Shown here: positions 1-10,834 of the stretch, piece after piece
How positions within the stretch are numbered: the first letter of the stretch is position 1
How the letters are laid out: each line of letters starts with the position of its first letter
Source of the DNA: EX4572-165 sp964581795
GTDB taxonomy: Archaea > Thermoplasmatota > E2 > DHVEG-1
Reading direction: 5' to 3'
Assembly (NCBI GenBank): GCA_964581795.1
Contig: CAZOPW010000002.1
Span: 10,358 to 74,357, forward strand
DNA length: 64,000 bases
Made by a program: the position numbers and the translations under genes
The notes under the pieces: generated by a model
The model's database searches: none
What the model saw: the letters and a program-made list of their open reading frames with translations, nothing else
Told to the model about the DNA's origin: nothing

Positions 1-1
1 T

Positions 2-3000
2 AATGAAGACTCTTCTAAGATTTATGCATATGATGCTCAATATGATCAAAGTTTTATTCCAAATGAAAAAGAAGATGCATCATTAAATCTTGAATATGAA
101 ATTAGGAATTCTCCTGTAGCTACATCGAAAAATACTATTGTTGTTGCTACTGGGTCATCAATTGATAATGGAGGTATTGAAAACAAAGTATACGGTTTAA
201 ATGCGAATAACTTGCAAACGCAGGAATGGAAGTTTTCATACGACTCTGTTGATTCAGAAAATCCATATATATCTTATGAGGCATCTCCGGTAATTAAAGA
301 TGGGAAAATATATTTAACGTCGTGGAATGGAGATAGTTCCTTATTAACAGATGTCTTTGATTTTTTTAACTTATCGACTGGTAATAACAAGCTCATTTGC
401 TTGACTGAAAGTGGAAGTTATGAATGGAGTACAGATTTAGCAGCGGGTAGTTTTGCTAGTCCTGCTGTTAGCGATGATACGATTGTTGCCGGATGTGAAA
501 AAATTAATGGAGAAAGTTTACGAGCTTTTACATTAGATGGATCAAAAAAATGGGGTACAGACGTTGGTCCTATTGGATATGCTTCTCCAGTAATTGTTGA
601 TGATGTGGTTTATGTGGTCTCAAAAAAACTTTGTCAAACCTTTGTGAATGCGTTTACACAAGTCGTTGCGGTAGATTTAGATTCCGGAATAATCAAATGG
701 AATACAACAATTGGGGATATGCTACCGGAATTGTACGGGAATGCTGCGTTCAGCAGTCCAGTGGTTGTTAATGGAATGGTGTATGTTGCATCTCCAGATG
801 GAATCATGTATAAGATAGATGCAGATAACGGATCAATTCTTGAATCAAAGAAGATTTTTAATAAAGGTGTCTCGTCACTAATTATTCGATCTTCACCGGC
901 GTATGCTGATGAAATCATTTATATTGGTACGCCTAATGGATATATTTATGCATTGGATGCTTCAACGTTAAATACTGTTTGGAGCAGGAAAACTGATCCT
1001 ACATATCCAATTTATTCATCTCCAATTGTTGTTGATGGATTCCTCTATTATACTGATGAATCGAATTATTTATACTGTCAAGGAAAACATCAGATTGTTG
1101 AGGATACTCAAATTACAGGTACATTAATTTCTACACCTATCTCACTTCCTTCCAGTTCACTCTATTTCAAAAAATTTGAAGTATCTGATTCAGTTAATTC
1201 AGGATATATTACGTACAGTGTACTAAAAGAAAATTATCAAGAATTAATAGAAGAGATTGAAGATAATGATGAATTAGAGATTGATTTATTAAAGGATATT
1301 GATACGATTCGATTGAAAGCAGTCTTTCATGCGAACGCCAAGGAAACTGTTTCATTACATTCTTGGAAAGTTACTTTTGATGATGAACCCGGTGAAAGTG
1401 GGGAAACAATATTCCGAAAGTATCAGAAGGATTTATCTGATCCTCCATTCTTTTCCATTGATGTTCGAAATAGTGAACACGGATTGATTAATACATCAGC
1501 TCGTTTCAAATTAGAATATTCTAATGAAAGTACTGGAACATATATTACAGAATGGCTGCCGGCAAATTTTACCGGTGAAAATAGAACAAAGGATGAAGAA
1601 ACGATTTCTGTGAATATGAGTTATTATGATGTTATAAATGAAATTGATTTATATCATCAAATTAAATTTTCAATAAATGTGACAACCGGTAAAACGTCTC
1701 ATTCCGAATGGAAACAAATAGAAGGGAAACCAGATCAGGAACCACCACTTTTTTATTTGAATTCTTTTTCCCCAGATCCACCATTTATTTCATCAATGAC
1801 TCCTACATGTACCATTCAAGCCAAAGATGTAGGAAGTAATGGAAATACAACTGGATTAAATGTATTCTCCGCCCACTACTCAATTGAATATAATAATGGA
1901 AAAACATTTACCACTCGGGCAGAGTGCTCAGGGAGTAATGGAACAGAAAATAAAGTTACTCTCACCGCAGACATTTCCCAAGCAGATTTAGATGAAAACA
2001 TTACAAATCTTGAATCTATTCGATTTTCTATAGAGGACATGGATGGAAATGAGAATGAAACAGATTGGATTGATTTATTTTTTGATAGCACTCCACCTAT
2101 TTCAAGTGTATCTAATACTGATGATATTCCTCAATTCAATAATGGATCATTTGTTCGTATCAATGCAACCGCTACTGATTCGGATGTAGAGGATGAATAC
2201 ACAAGTGGAGTAAAAGAAATCACTTTGTATTATCGAAAAAGTGGATCAACACAATGGAACCAATTCGGATCGCCTTGTTCATCAGACTCATGCTCTTGGG
2301 AATTCACCATTGGTGCTACTGCAGGTGGTGAATTTGAATTGTGTACAATTGCTTTAGATAATGCTTCCAATGAAGAATCGTTTCCTACTGAAGGTGATGT
2401 GTTCTTTGTCTATGATCCAAATCCTCCAACGGTTACATTTCCTGATTCCCTTATTGAGATCACAAATAATAGTAATCCTCCATCATTTGATCAGGTAACA
2501 TTTGAAGATGATTATCAATTGGACAAGATTTATTATCGATTAAATTCTGATGGAATTCAAAACTGGACATTAATTACGACAACGTCTCAAGATAAAGTGA
2601 CTCCAACGTGGAATATTACAAAAACTCAATGGGATGATATGATTGAGGATGAAACAGCTTATGTTTTCTTCAAGGTTCATGATGCATTGGGAAACATTTT
2701 TGTTATAACTTCTACACAGAATGCAATGCGAATTAGAAAAAACATTGAAGACATTGTAGAATACACAGTAGATGTTAATGATTTTGATTCATGGCAATTT
2801 GATAATTCATATACAATACGAGTGAATACGCAGAACACGAGTATTACATCAATGAAATTATGGTATCGGTTTGCTGGAGAGACTGAAAATACAACTGCGA
2901 ATTGGACTATATACTCAAATTCGGTGAATGCCACACCCTTCGAATGGAATTTTAATCCAGAAGATGGAGAAGGATATTATCAGTTTTACGTTGAGATAAC

Positions 3001-3166
3001 CACGGCTGAAGGATTAGTAAAAACAACCCCTGTTCAAACAGTTTTTGTCACATTATTTCCATTAAGTGAACTTATTGTCGCCTTAGTTGTAACTATTATT
3101 TTATTTGCGGTGTCAGGTCTTGTGATTAAAAAATATCGAGGTCATCAAAAGGAAAATACAATCTGA
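2..3166 (+). CDS. Cell-surface PQQ-like beta-propeller protein with Ig-like repeats (5' partial)
   Basis: The frame is open from base 2, so the gene begins before the window; a TTG at 212 lies inside a propeller repeat and is not a convincing start. The N-terminal third has repeated blades of the PQQ/WD40-like type (SSPVVVNGMVYVAS, YIYALDAS, SSPIVVDGFLYYTD). Several Ig-like modules follow, with phrases such as DSTPPISSV and YDPNPPTVTF, and many N-X-S/T sites. One hydrophobic helix near the C-terminus (SELIVALVVTIILFAVSG) precedes a basic tail, so the protein is probably anchored in the membrane and faces outward. The propeller may bind a ligand or carbohydrate; no catalytic motif is seen. It ends 9 bp from the convergent GTPase gene, with a shared T-run between them. 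The function is otherwise unknown. Confidence 0.8.
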   Translation, partial: NEDSSKIYAYDAQYDQSFIPNEKEDASLNLEYEIRNSPVATSKNTIVVATGSSIDNGGIENKVYGLNANNLQTQEWKFSYDSVDSENPYISYEASPVIKDGKIYLTSWNGDSSLLTDVFDFFNLSTGNNKLICLTESGSYEWSTDLAAGSFASPAVSDDTIVAGCEKINGESLRAFTLDGSKKWGTDVGPIGYASPVIVDDVVYVVSKKLCQTFVNAFTQVVAVDLDSGIIKWNTTIGDMLPELYGNAAFSSPVVVNGMVYVASPDGIMYKIDADNGSILESKKIFNKGVSSLIIRSSPAYADEIIYIGTPNGYIYALDASTLNTVWSRKTDPTYPIYSSPIVVDGFLYYTDESNYLYCQGKHQIVEDTQITGTLISTPISLPSSSLYFKKFEVSDSVNSGYITYSVLKENYQELIEEIEDNDELEIDLLKDIDTIRLKAVFHANAKETVSLHSWKVTFDDEPGESGETIFRKYQKDLSDPPFFSIDVRNSEHGLINTSARFKLEYSNESTGTYITEWLPANFTGENRTKDEETISVNMSYYDVINEIDLYHQIKFSINVTTGKTSHSEWKQIEGKPDQEPPLFYLNSFSPDPPFISSMTPTCTIQAKDVGSNGNTTGLNVFSAHYSIEYNNGKTFTTRAECSGSNGTENKVTLTADISQADLDENITNLESIRFSIEDMDGNENETDWIDLFFDSTPPISSVSNTDDIPQFNNGSFVRINATATDSDVEDEYTSGVKEITLYYRKSGSTQWNQFGSPCSSDSCSWEFTIGATAGGEFELCTIALDNASNEESFPTEGDVFFVYDPNPPTVTFPDSLIEITNNSNPPSFDQVTFEDDYQLDKIYYRLNSDGIQNWTLITTTSQDKVTPTWNITKTQWDDMIEDETAYVFFKVHDALGNIFVITSTQNAMRIRKNIEDIVEYTVDVNDFDSWQFDNSYTIRVNTQNTSITSMKLWYRFAGETENTTANWTIYSNSVNATPFEWNFNPEDGEGYYQFYVEITTAEGLVKTTPVQTVFVTLFPLSELIVALVVTIILFAVSGLVIKKYRGHQKENTI

Positions 3167-3175
3167 TCATTTTTT

Positions 3176-4141
3176 TTAATCACGAGGATAATGGGAAAAT
3201 AAGAGTTCCCGTAATTCATCAATTCCTTTGTTTGTAGTACATGAAACTGAAATATCATTTTCACTAGATTCATATAAGTCACTTTTGTTTTTTACAATGA
3301 TAAATTCAGCTGATGAAAATTCTTTTTGCAAACGATGCAATAATTGTTGTTGTTGTGTCATTGTATACCCGCAACTTTCTGATGGATCAAAAAGAAATAA
3401 AACGATATCAGCAAGGTGGGCTAATGCTATAATTGCCACGCGTTCAATCTCATTTCGTTTTTCTAATGGTTGTTCAAGTAATCCCGGAGTGTCAATGAGT
3501 TGAAATTGTTCTGTAAAAAAATCTTTTTCTTGTTTCATATGGCCAACATGAATCGTTTTGGTTGTAAACGGATATTGAGCGATATGAGGTTTTGCTCTAG
3601 ATAAACAAGAGAGAAGTGAAGATTTCCCTACATTTGGATATCCTGCAATAACAATAGTAGGTACATCTCTAACATCTGGAAGTTTTACAAGGAAATCACG
3701 GGCATCTCTAAGAACTTGTAAATCCTGATTGATTTGTTTTATAATACTTGTACATCGACCATGGATTTCACGTTGTTTTTGATGAATAAATTCCAAATCT
3801 GTAGACCATCGCAAGGATTTAATCTGAGATGATGCAATAGAGCTACAAGTGTCTTTAGCCCATTGTATTGCGCCTAATGAATGACGAATGGAATCTAAAT
3901 TTAATGCATTATGGATCAACTCTTGGTAAAAAAGAGAAAGTTGATCTAATGAAGGAAATTGTTTAATGTAAGAATCTAAAATTGAAGTAATCGTATCTGT
4001 AAAAGATTCAGTACGGGCAATATATGTTTTTTTCTTCCGAAAATATTTTTTCGGATCCTGAATAGTTTTCTTACGTGCCCTTGAAAATGCACGATCAATG
4101 ATTTCTTGACTAGTCGCAATTGGAGGGATTGGGTTAAACAT
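3176..4141 (-). CDS. NOG1-type GTP-binding protein
   Basis: A 321-residue GTPase of the Obg/NOG1 branch. It has an N-terminal helical domain (residues 1-160) and then a G domain with G1 GYPNVGKSS, G3 DTPGL, G4 NKSD and a G5-like SCTTNKG. Eukaryotic and archaeal NOG1 proteins act in large ribosomal subunit assembly, which is the likely cytoplasmic role here. The archaeal form lacks the long C-terminal extension of nucleolar NOG1, and this length fits. The ATG at 4141 is preceded by an AT-rich region. It is the last gene of a minus-strand series after asnS and acyP, but 127 bp separate it from acyP, so it probably has its own promoter. Confidence 0.88.
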   Translation of the reverse strand: MFNPIPPIATSQEIIDRAFSRARKKTIQDPKKYFRKKKTYIARTESFTDTITSILDSYIKQFPSLDQLSLFYQELIHNALNLDSIRHSLGAIQWAKDTCSSIASSQIKSLRWSTDLEFIHQKQREIHGRCTSIIKQINQDLQVLRDARDFLVKLPDVRDVPTIVIAGYPNVGKSSLLSCLSRAKPHIAQYPFTTKTIHVGHMKQEKDFFTEQFQLIDTPGLLEQPLEKRNEIERVAIIALAHLADIVLFLFDPSESCGYTMTQQQQLLHRLQKEFSSAEFIIVKNKSDLYESSENDISVSCTTNKGIDELRELLFSHYPRD

Positions 4142-4268
4142 ACTATTTTTTCCTTTTAATTGATATACTACAAGGTAAATTAAGATATTGGTGAAACAAG
4201 AAAAAGAATTCTTTTATTCTCATTTTGATTGATAATTAAATTTGCTTAATAAAACTATCATCAAACGT

Positions 4269-4547
4269 TTATCGTTTCACCTTAAAATCTGAACATCCTA
4301 CTGGTTTTTCTAATTCTTGAACTTTCACATCTTTTACATTTGCTAATGGTGATCCTTGATGACACCAATCAACTATTTTATCCACATTTTCAGCTTGTCC
4401 TTCAAATAAGGCTTCTACACGACCATCATTCATATTGCGAACCCAGCCATTTATTCCAAGTTTTTCAGCTTGCTCTCTAGTCGTTGCACGAAACCAAACT
4501 CCTTGGACTTTTCCCTTGATATATACATGAACCGTTTTTTGACTCAT
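4269..4547 (-). CDS. acyP: Acylphosphatase
   Basis: A small cytoplasmic enzyme that hydrolyses acyl phosphates. The family signature is present: VYIKGKVQGVWFRATTR carries the phosphate-binding loop and catalytic Arg, and GWVRNMNDGRVE carries the catalytic Asn. Length (92 residues) is normal. The ATG at 4547 is chosen over the one at 4553 because it leaves better spacing to GTGAG upstream; both are possible. It follows asnS by 41 bp on the same strand and may be cotranscribed with it. Confidence 0.93.
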   Translation of the reverse strand: MSQKTVHVYIKGKVQGVWFRATTREQAEKLGINGWVRNMNDGRVEALFEGQAENVDKIVDWCHQGSPLANVKDVKVQELEKPVGCSDFKVKR

Positions 4548-4588
4548 AATCATCGTCTCACAATTTACAATATACCATTATTAAGTGT

Positions 4589-5899
<1,311 letters not shown>

Positions 5900-6001
5900 A
5901 ATTAACACCGCTTGATAAATAAGTAAGAAATCATCATTTTGTATCTGAAATACAGTTATGCTATAAAAAACACAAGGATACACATATATAAATAAAGTTA
6001 T

Positions 6002-7261
6002 CTAAGAAAATAAAATTTTTTCTGCATAATCTGCAACTTTTTCACGATACTTCTTGTCCGTAATGATCATAACTTCCCAATCAGGTATAGAACGCATTCG
6101 AATAGCTTCAGCTACAGGAGTATATTCTTGTAAGGTCTTACTAATTTCACCATCAATGATTGGAATATTTGTTTGCTGAATACGCGGCTCTGCTTGATGA
6201 AGATCTGGACGAGGTATGTCAATGATAACATGGCCTTTAGGAATATCCAATGTATCTTCAAATTCAACTTCTTTTTCTCGACGAACTTGATTTTGCTCTA
6301 GGGATGTAATAACCTGTTTTTGATCTTCTGTACTCTGATAATTAGGTAAAACATATGCTTGCTTGAATAATTGACGATATTTTAAACAAGTGATTAATGT
6401 ATGTTGAAATGTATCTTGTTGTTTTAAATACATGACTAATTCGGCATCAGTCATTGAAAAAAAGTTAAATGGATGTAATGAAGGAAGCATTTCTAAAGCT
6501 CGAGATAGCATAAGTTCTGCAATACGAACTGTTTTATGGTAATAAACAGAAGAATACATGAGAGCTCGTGCCATTAAAATATTTTCAATAACACCAACTC
6601 CTTTACGATTCAACCCTAATTGATTTTGATATATACGTACGGTTTGAACAAATCGCTGCGTATCAATCATTCCATAGGCTACACCAGTGTAATACGCATC
6701 TCTTAAAAGATAATCAAGTTGATCAACGTCTATGACACTGTTTAACACTTGAGTAAGATATGGCTTTGTTGTTTGATCGCCATGGATCATTGCAGACATT
6801 GTACTTGTGTCAATATGATAAGATTGAAGGATTTCAGAAACCATCTTGGTTGATTGTGAAAATTGTTTTTCGTCCTCCTGAAAAATACTGTATTCTCCAG
6901 TAATCAGTTTTTGAGTTAAATCAACGTGGTCAACATTTAATGAACTTCTCAGAATTGATTCAAGTGTATGAGAAAAAGGACCATGTCCAATATCATGCAG
7001 CAAAGCAGCACATTTCACTAACTGTTTTTCCTCTGAAGAAAGATTCAATGTATCTGCAATCTCTGAAGCCATATGAAAAGCTCCAAGAGAATGTTCTAAA
7101 CGTGTATGATGCGCTCCAGGAAATACAAGATGAGCTAGACCGAGTTGTTTTATACTACTTAATCGCTGCAATTCAGGTGTGTCAAGTAATTCTAAAAACA
7201 CCCCGTCAAATCGGATGTTTCCATGTATTGAATCTCTAATTATCTTGTATTCATTGATCAT
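6002..7261 (-). CDS. HD-domain phosphohydrolase (SAMHD1/dGTPase-like)
   Basis: The N-terminal half has the HD metal-site signature: HTRLEHSLG, then LLHDIGHGPFSHTLE, then a DVDQLDYLLRDAYYTG segment typical of the SAMHD1/YwfO branch. Relatives hydrolyse dNTPs to deoxynucleosides and triphosphate or act on other nucleotides; the substrate here cannot be read from sequence. Length is 419 residues. The ATG at 7261 is preferred; an in-frame TTG at 7270 lies only 2 nt after a GGTG. A TATA-like sequence at 7321-7331 on this strand serves the gene. Confidence 0.85.
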   Translation of the reverse strand: MINEYKIIRDSIHGNIRFDGVFLELLDTPELQRLSSIKQLGLAHLVFPGAHHTRLEHSLGAFHMASEIADTLNLSSEEKQLVKCAALLHDIGHGPFSHTLESILRSSLNVDHVDLTQKLITGEYSIFQEDEKQFSQSTKMVSEILQSYHIDTSTMSAMIHGDQTTKPYLTQVLNSVIDVDQLDYLLRDAYYTGVAYGMIDTQRFVQTVRIYQNQLGLNRKGVGVIENILMARALMYSSVYYHKTVRIAELMLSRALEMLPSLHPFNFFSMTDAELVMYLKQQDTFQHTLITCLKYRQLFKQAYVLPNYQSTEDQKQVITSLEQNQVRREKEVEFEDTLDIPKGHVIIDIPRPDLHQAEPRIQQTNIPIIDGEISKTLQEYTPVAEAIRMRSIPDWEVMIITDKKYREKVADYAEKILFS

Positions 7262-7320
7262 TAGAATCAAAGCACCTTAATCCATTAGTAAAGATATCGT
7301 AGGGAAACATAATTACTTTT

Positions 7321-7331
7321 CATATAAATGC
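7321..7331 (-). promoter_or_regulatory. TATA box for the HD phosphohydrolase gene
   Basis: Read on the minus strand this is GCATTTATATG, the same word as the TATA box in front of the small-RNA candidate at 8961. Initiation about 26 bp away would give a leader of roughly 40 nt before the ATG at 7261. Confidence 0.5.
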
Positions 7332-7390
7332 TTTGAATGATGAAATCATCTATTTGGCGAAATAAAAAAAATGAAAAAAGAAGATTTGAT

Positions 7391-8458
7391 CTAAACTTCT
7401 TGTAATAGGAATGGCCCTAAAGATTTCAATTTTTCCTCGTAGGATTCAGGATATAAGAACCGTTCAGTTTGTGTGATACTACTTAAAATAGAATTTCCAT
7501 CCTGTGGAGTGAAACAAAAACCAATAATTTCATTTTCATCCTTTACATGAACAGAAGGTAAAACGGCTACAGTTTGATTTAAAATCCTGCCATAGTGTCC
7601 ATGATCTCTACCAAATGAAAAAACAAGGTTCGCAGCTTTTTTCTGAGTGACAGATACACGAGGATTATCAATGAATTTTTGAATCGCTTCATCCTTAGTT
7701 ATTTTATTATCGACTTTAAGGTCATACCAGATACTATGCATGTATTGAGTGTTTAATTTTAAAGCACTTGAGAACACATTTAGTTTCAAACCCATGGTTT
7801 CATACAGATGATAAACATCACGAGCATGATGAGTACCCATTGCTTCATCAGTGTGACTTCCGACTTCAGGTGAGGGAACATAACTTTTTACCTGACTGAC
7901 ATCATTTGCTCTTCGAATGCAAAGGAATTTCCCCTCTTTAAGATGATTTTTATTTTTTTCCATTGCTAATGTTTTAATGAGCACTGCAATATTATGCGTA
8001 TTACAACTCACTATGTGAATAAATTTATCTTGTTTGGTAATTGCTTTATCATTAATACCAACTGCATACATTTTCCCAAAACCAAACTCAGATCCTTGGG
8101 CTAAAAATCCTTTCACCTTGTTTTTATATTTATTATAATATTTCTCCTTATTCATCAATCCAGTTCCTTTAGGAGTACAATCGATTACTACTGAAGACCG
8201 TTTAATTGCCTCCTCAGCTTCATAAGTGGGTTCAGTCCCAAGTTCTTGAAATTCCTTAATTTTTTGCTCGGCAACCGCTAACTCAGCACCCCTATTAATC
8301 AATCCTTTAATTTTTGGACGATCAATTTCTTTTGCGGTATGTTTGTAAAAAGTAATTTCATCAATTCCGAGCTCATCTTTTGCATCACAGAGCAACCCAA
8401 TTAATGGTTCCCCAATGGTTCCGGTTCCCACAACATGAACGATTTTTTCATCTGTCAT
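7391..8458 (-). CDS. Type II glyceraldehyde-3-phosphate dehydrogenase-like protein
   Basis: It resembles archaeal type II GAPDH throughout: an N-terminal Rossmann motif (HVVGTGTIGEPLIG), the active-site segment HIVSCNTHN with Cys152, a phosphate-site region ending in GTHHARDV, and a matching C-terminal segment (LVFSFGRDHGHYGR). Type II enzymes phosphorylate and oxidise glyceraldehyde 3-phosphate with NAD(P) in the cytoplasm. The sequence is divergent: the usual SCNTT and SHHGPD motifs are altered, so another phosphorylated aldehyde could be the substrate. The start at 8458 follows a strong GGAGGAG site 7 nt upstream. Confidence 0.75.
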   Translation of the reverse strand: MTDEKIVHVVGTGTIGEPLIGLLCDAKDELGIDEITFYKHTAKEIDRPKIKGLINRGAELAVAEQKIKEFQELGTEPTYEAEEAIKRSSVVIDCTPKGTGLMNKEKYYNKYKNKVKGFLAQGSEFGFGKMYAVGINDKAITKQDKFIHIVSCNTHNIAVLIKTLAMEKNKNHLKEGKFLCIRRANDVSQVKSYVPSPEVGSHTDEAMGTHHARDVYHLYETMGLKLNVFSSALKLNTQYMHSIWYDLKVDNKITKDEAIQKFIDNPRVSVTQKKAANLVFSFGRDHGHYGRILNQTVAVLPSVHVKDENEIIGFCFTPQDGNSILSSITQTERFLYPESYEEKLKSLGPFLLQEV

Positions 8459-8586
8459 AATTTCACTCCTCCCCAGTCAGAGCAATTTGTAATCATCCCC
8501 CTGCTTTTAATTGTTACCCTCATTTTTTGAAAAATATTGATTCTTGAGGGAATGATTTAAAAAGGAGTAGCTAATTCACCCTTTTC

Positions 8587-8802
8587 ATGGCATTACCATT
8601 AGACGTTTTACAAAAATCTGTGAATCAAAAATTACATCTTCTTCTTAAGGATGGACGAATAATCGAAGGGAAACTTTCAGGTTATGACGAATATATGAAC
8701 ATGGTTCTTGAAGATGTTGAGGAAGCATATGATGATACGAAACGGCGACTTGGCACTATCATTCTTCGCGGAAACAATGTGGTAAGTATCTCATTAAAAT
8801 AA
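8587..8802 (+). CDS. Sm-like archaeal protein (LSm)
   Basis: A 71-residue protein with the Sm fold: Sm1 motif (LHLLLKDGRIIEGKLSGYDEYMNMVLEDVEE) and Sm2 motif (LGTIILRGNNVVSISL). Archaeal SmAPs form heptameric rings that bind U-rich RNA. A TATA-like GATTTAAAAAGG at about 8550-8559 would place the transcript start only a few bases before the ATG, so the mRNA is nearly leaderless. It lies divergent from the GAPDH-like gene and directly upstream of a candidate small RNA. Confidence 0.93.
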   Translation: MALPLDVLQKSVNQKLHLLLKDGRIIEGKLSGYDEYMNMVLEDVEEAYDDTKRRLGTIILRGNNVVSISLK

Positions 8803-8920
8803 ATGACTTTTTACCCTAAATTCCTTACAATATTTCCTTGGGAAATAATAATATTTTTCACTTGCTCCTCGTCATCTAGCAGTCTTTTTCCTTTAGAAAA
8901 GGAAAAAAATATTCAAATTA

Positions 8921-8940
8921 GGCGAAAAGCATTTATATGA
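8921..8940 (+). promoter_or_regulatory. BRE/TATA promoter of a small RNA candidate
   Basis: A purine-rich BRE-like CGAAAAG is followed by CATTTATATGA. The TATA centre is about 26 bp before base 8961, where a long stem begins. Confidence 0.5.
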
Positions 8941-8960
8941 CTTTTTACTATGTGGTAAAT

Positions 8961-9038
8961 GGAAGGAATCGGGCTGGTAGTTTTTTGTTAGAGTGCATCC
9001 CATCCCCTCCTAGTGAGGCCAGCCATCCTTCCTTTCTT
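8961..9038 (+). ncRNA. Candidate small structured RNA 1
   Basis: The ends can pair into a closing stem. GGAAGGA (8961-8967) pairs with TCCTTCC (9026-9032), and after a small asymmetric internal loop GGCTGG (8972-8977) pairs with CCAGCC (9019-9024). Inside is a second small hairpin, CCTC-CTAGT-GAGG, and a run of C-rich bases. A T-rich stretch follows the stem, and a TATA box lies at the right distance upstream. No tRNA, SRP, RNase P or box C/D features were found. The region from 8803 to 9149 has no protein gene. The alternative is a terminator hairpin of the Sm gene, but the stem lies over 150 bp beyond its stop and has its own promoter. Confidence 0.45.
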
Positions 9039-9158
9039 CGCATATAATCTTAAAGAGTAAAAGACATTTTTTTAACGATTTTTCTAATTTGAAATTCCCC
9101 CATATTTTTTTCAACAAACATTTAAGTAGATTGTGAAAATATCAGGCTCGTGATTCTT

Positions 9159-10832
9159 ATGGGGAGAACTATTAAGGCAACCAGAGGAAAAGAATTACGA
9201 TGCAAGGGATGGAGACAGGAAGCGATTTTACGCATGTTAGAAAATAATCTTGAGAATGCAGAACTTCCTGATGATTTAATCGTTTATGGGGGAACTGGGA
9301 AAGCAGCACGAAACTGGGAAAGTTATGAAGCTATTGTTGAAATATTAAAAAATTTAGAAAATGATGAAACAATGGTTATTCAATCTGGTAAACCTGTTGC
9401 TGTGTTTAAAACCTGGGAAACATCACCTCGGGTAGTGATGGCGAATTCAAATATCGTCCCTCAATGGAGTCACTGGGATAAATTCAATGAACTTGATAAA
9501 CTAGGCTTAATCATGTATGGACAGATGACCGCAGGATCATGGTGTTATATAGGCACCCAGGGTATCATTCAAGGAACATATGAAACATTTTCAGCTTTAG
9601 CAAATAAACATTTTAAAAGTGATTTAACCGGAAAAATTGTTCTTACCGGGGGAATGGGTGGAATGAGTGGAGCTCAACCATTATCTGTAAAAATGGCAGG
9701 GGGTGTGTGCCTTGATGTTGAGTGTGATGAGCAGCGTATTGATCGACGAATTAAAGCTGGTTTCTGTGATAAAAAAATGTTTGATTTGGATGATGCAGTA
9801 GAACTTGCAGAAAAAGCAAGAGCAGATAGGACACCATTATCGATAGGTGTTGTGAATAATTGTGCTGATACTCATCCTTATTTAGTTAAACAAAGTTTTA
9901 AACCAGATGTGGTAACGGATCAAACATCCGCTCACGATGAATTAAATGGGTATGTCCCTGCTGGTTTTTTTGCCAATAATTTAGATGAAGCAATAGAATT
10001 ACGAAAGAATAATCCTGGAAAATATAAAGAGCATGCGTTGCAGAGTATGAAATACCATTGCAAAGCTATTATAGAATTCCAAAAAAACGGATCGATTGCA
10101 TTTGATTACGGAAATAATTTACGTGGTCAAGCTGAAAAAGCAGGTCTCTCTAATGCATTTGAATATCCTGGTTTTGTTCCAGCATATGTTCGACCCTTAC
10201 TTGCAGTTGGAAGAGGTCCGTTCCGTTGGCTAGCGATATCTGGTGATCCAGAGGATATTATAAAAACAGATAATGTCGTTTTAGAAATGTTTCCAGATGA
10301 CACCGTTCTTTTGAATTGGATTAAGCTAGCTAAAGAATATTTACCATGGGAAGGGCTTCCAGCAAGGGTATGTTGGCTTGGTTATGGTGATCGAAAAAAA
10401 TTTGCATTAGCAATTAATGATATGGTTAGAAATGAAGAAATCGGTCCGATTGCAATTACTCGCGATCATCTAGATACGGGTAGTGTTGCCTCGCCTTACC
10501 GGGAAACTGAAGGAATGAAAGATGGAAGTGATACAGTCGCAGATTGGCCTTTGTTAAATGCTTTATTAAATACGGCAGCTGGTGCAGATAATGTCCAAAT
10601 TCACAATGGAGGAGGTGTCGGTATTGGTCTTTCCACACATGCAGGTATGGTAGTGGTCTGTGATGGGAGTAAAACAAGTGATGAGCGAATAAAACGAGTA
10701 TTTACAACCGATCCGGGCATGGGGGTGATTCGTCACGCTGATGCAGGATATAAAGAGTCAATAAATTTAGTTCAACGATCTGATCTGCGCTCTCCTTTAT
10801 TGAAAAATAAGAAAAAAACATTGGATGAATAG
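9159..10832 (+). CDS. hutU: Urocanate hydratase
   Basis: Converts urocanate to imidazolone propionate with a tightly bound NAD, the second step of histidine breakdown. Family blocks are intact: VYGGTGKAARNWE, QSGKPVAVFKT, YGQMTAGSWCYIGTQGI, the NAD-binding TGGMGGMSGAQPL, and ARVCWLGYGDR. Cys405 of that last block sits where the catalytic Cys410 of the Pseudomonas enzyme is expected. Length 557 is normal. The ATG at 9159 starts the conserved sequence; a GTG at 9150 about 26 bp after a TATA-like ATTTAAGTA is an alternative leaderless start. hutH follows after 2 bp. No hutI, formiminoglutamate-processing gene or hut transporter is next to it. Confidence 0.96.
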   Translation: MGRTIKATRGKELRCKGWRQEAILRMLENNLENAELPDDLIVYGGTGKAARNWESYEAIVEILKNLENDETMVIQSGKPVAVFKTWETSPRVVMANSNIVPQWSHWDKFNELDKLGLIMYGQMTAGSWCYIGTQGIIQGTYETFSALANKHFKSDLTGKIVLTGGMGGMSGAQPLSVKMAGGVCLDVECDEQRIDRRIKAGFCDKKMFDLDDAVELAEKARADRTPLSIGVVNNCADTHPYLVKQSFKPDVVTDQTSAHDELNGYVPAGFFANNLDEAIELRKNNPGKYKEHALQSMKYHCKAIIEFQKNGSIAFDYGNNLRGQAEKAGLSNAFEYPGFVPAYVRPLLAVGRGPFRWLAISGDPEDIIKTDNVVLEMFPDDTVLLNWIKLAKEYLPWEGLPARVCWLGYGDRKKFALAINDMVRNEEIGPIAITRDHLDTGSVASPYRETEGMKDGSDTVADWPLLNALLNTAAGADNVQIHNGGGVGIGLSTHAGMVVVCDGSKTSDERIKRVFTTDPGMGVIRHADAGYKESINLVQRSDLRSPLLKNKKKTLDE

Positions 10833-10834
10833 AT

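Noticed and set aside
212..214. TTG at 212 as the start of the first gene
   Set aside because: The frame stays open to base 2 and the upstream residues form another propeller blade, so the gene is cut by the window edge.
8971..9024. GGGCTGGTAG and CCAGCC looked like the acceptor arms of a tRNA
   Set aside because: Only 54 bases lie between the ends; there is no T-arm GTTC motif, no anticodon arm and no CCA-like end. Kept as an unclassified RNA.
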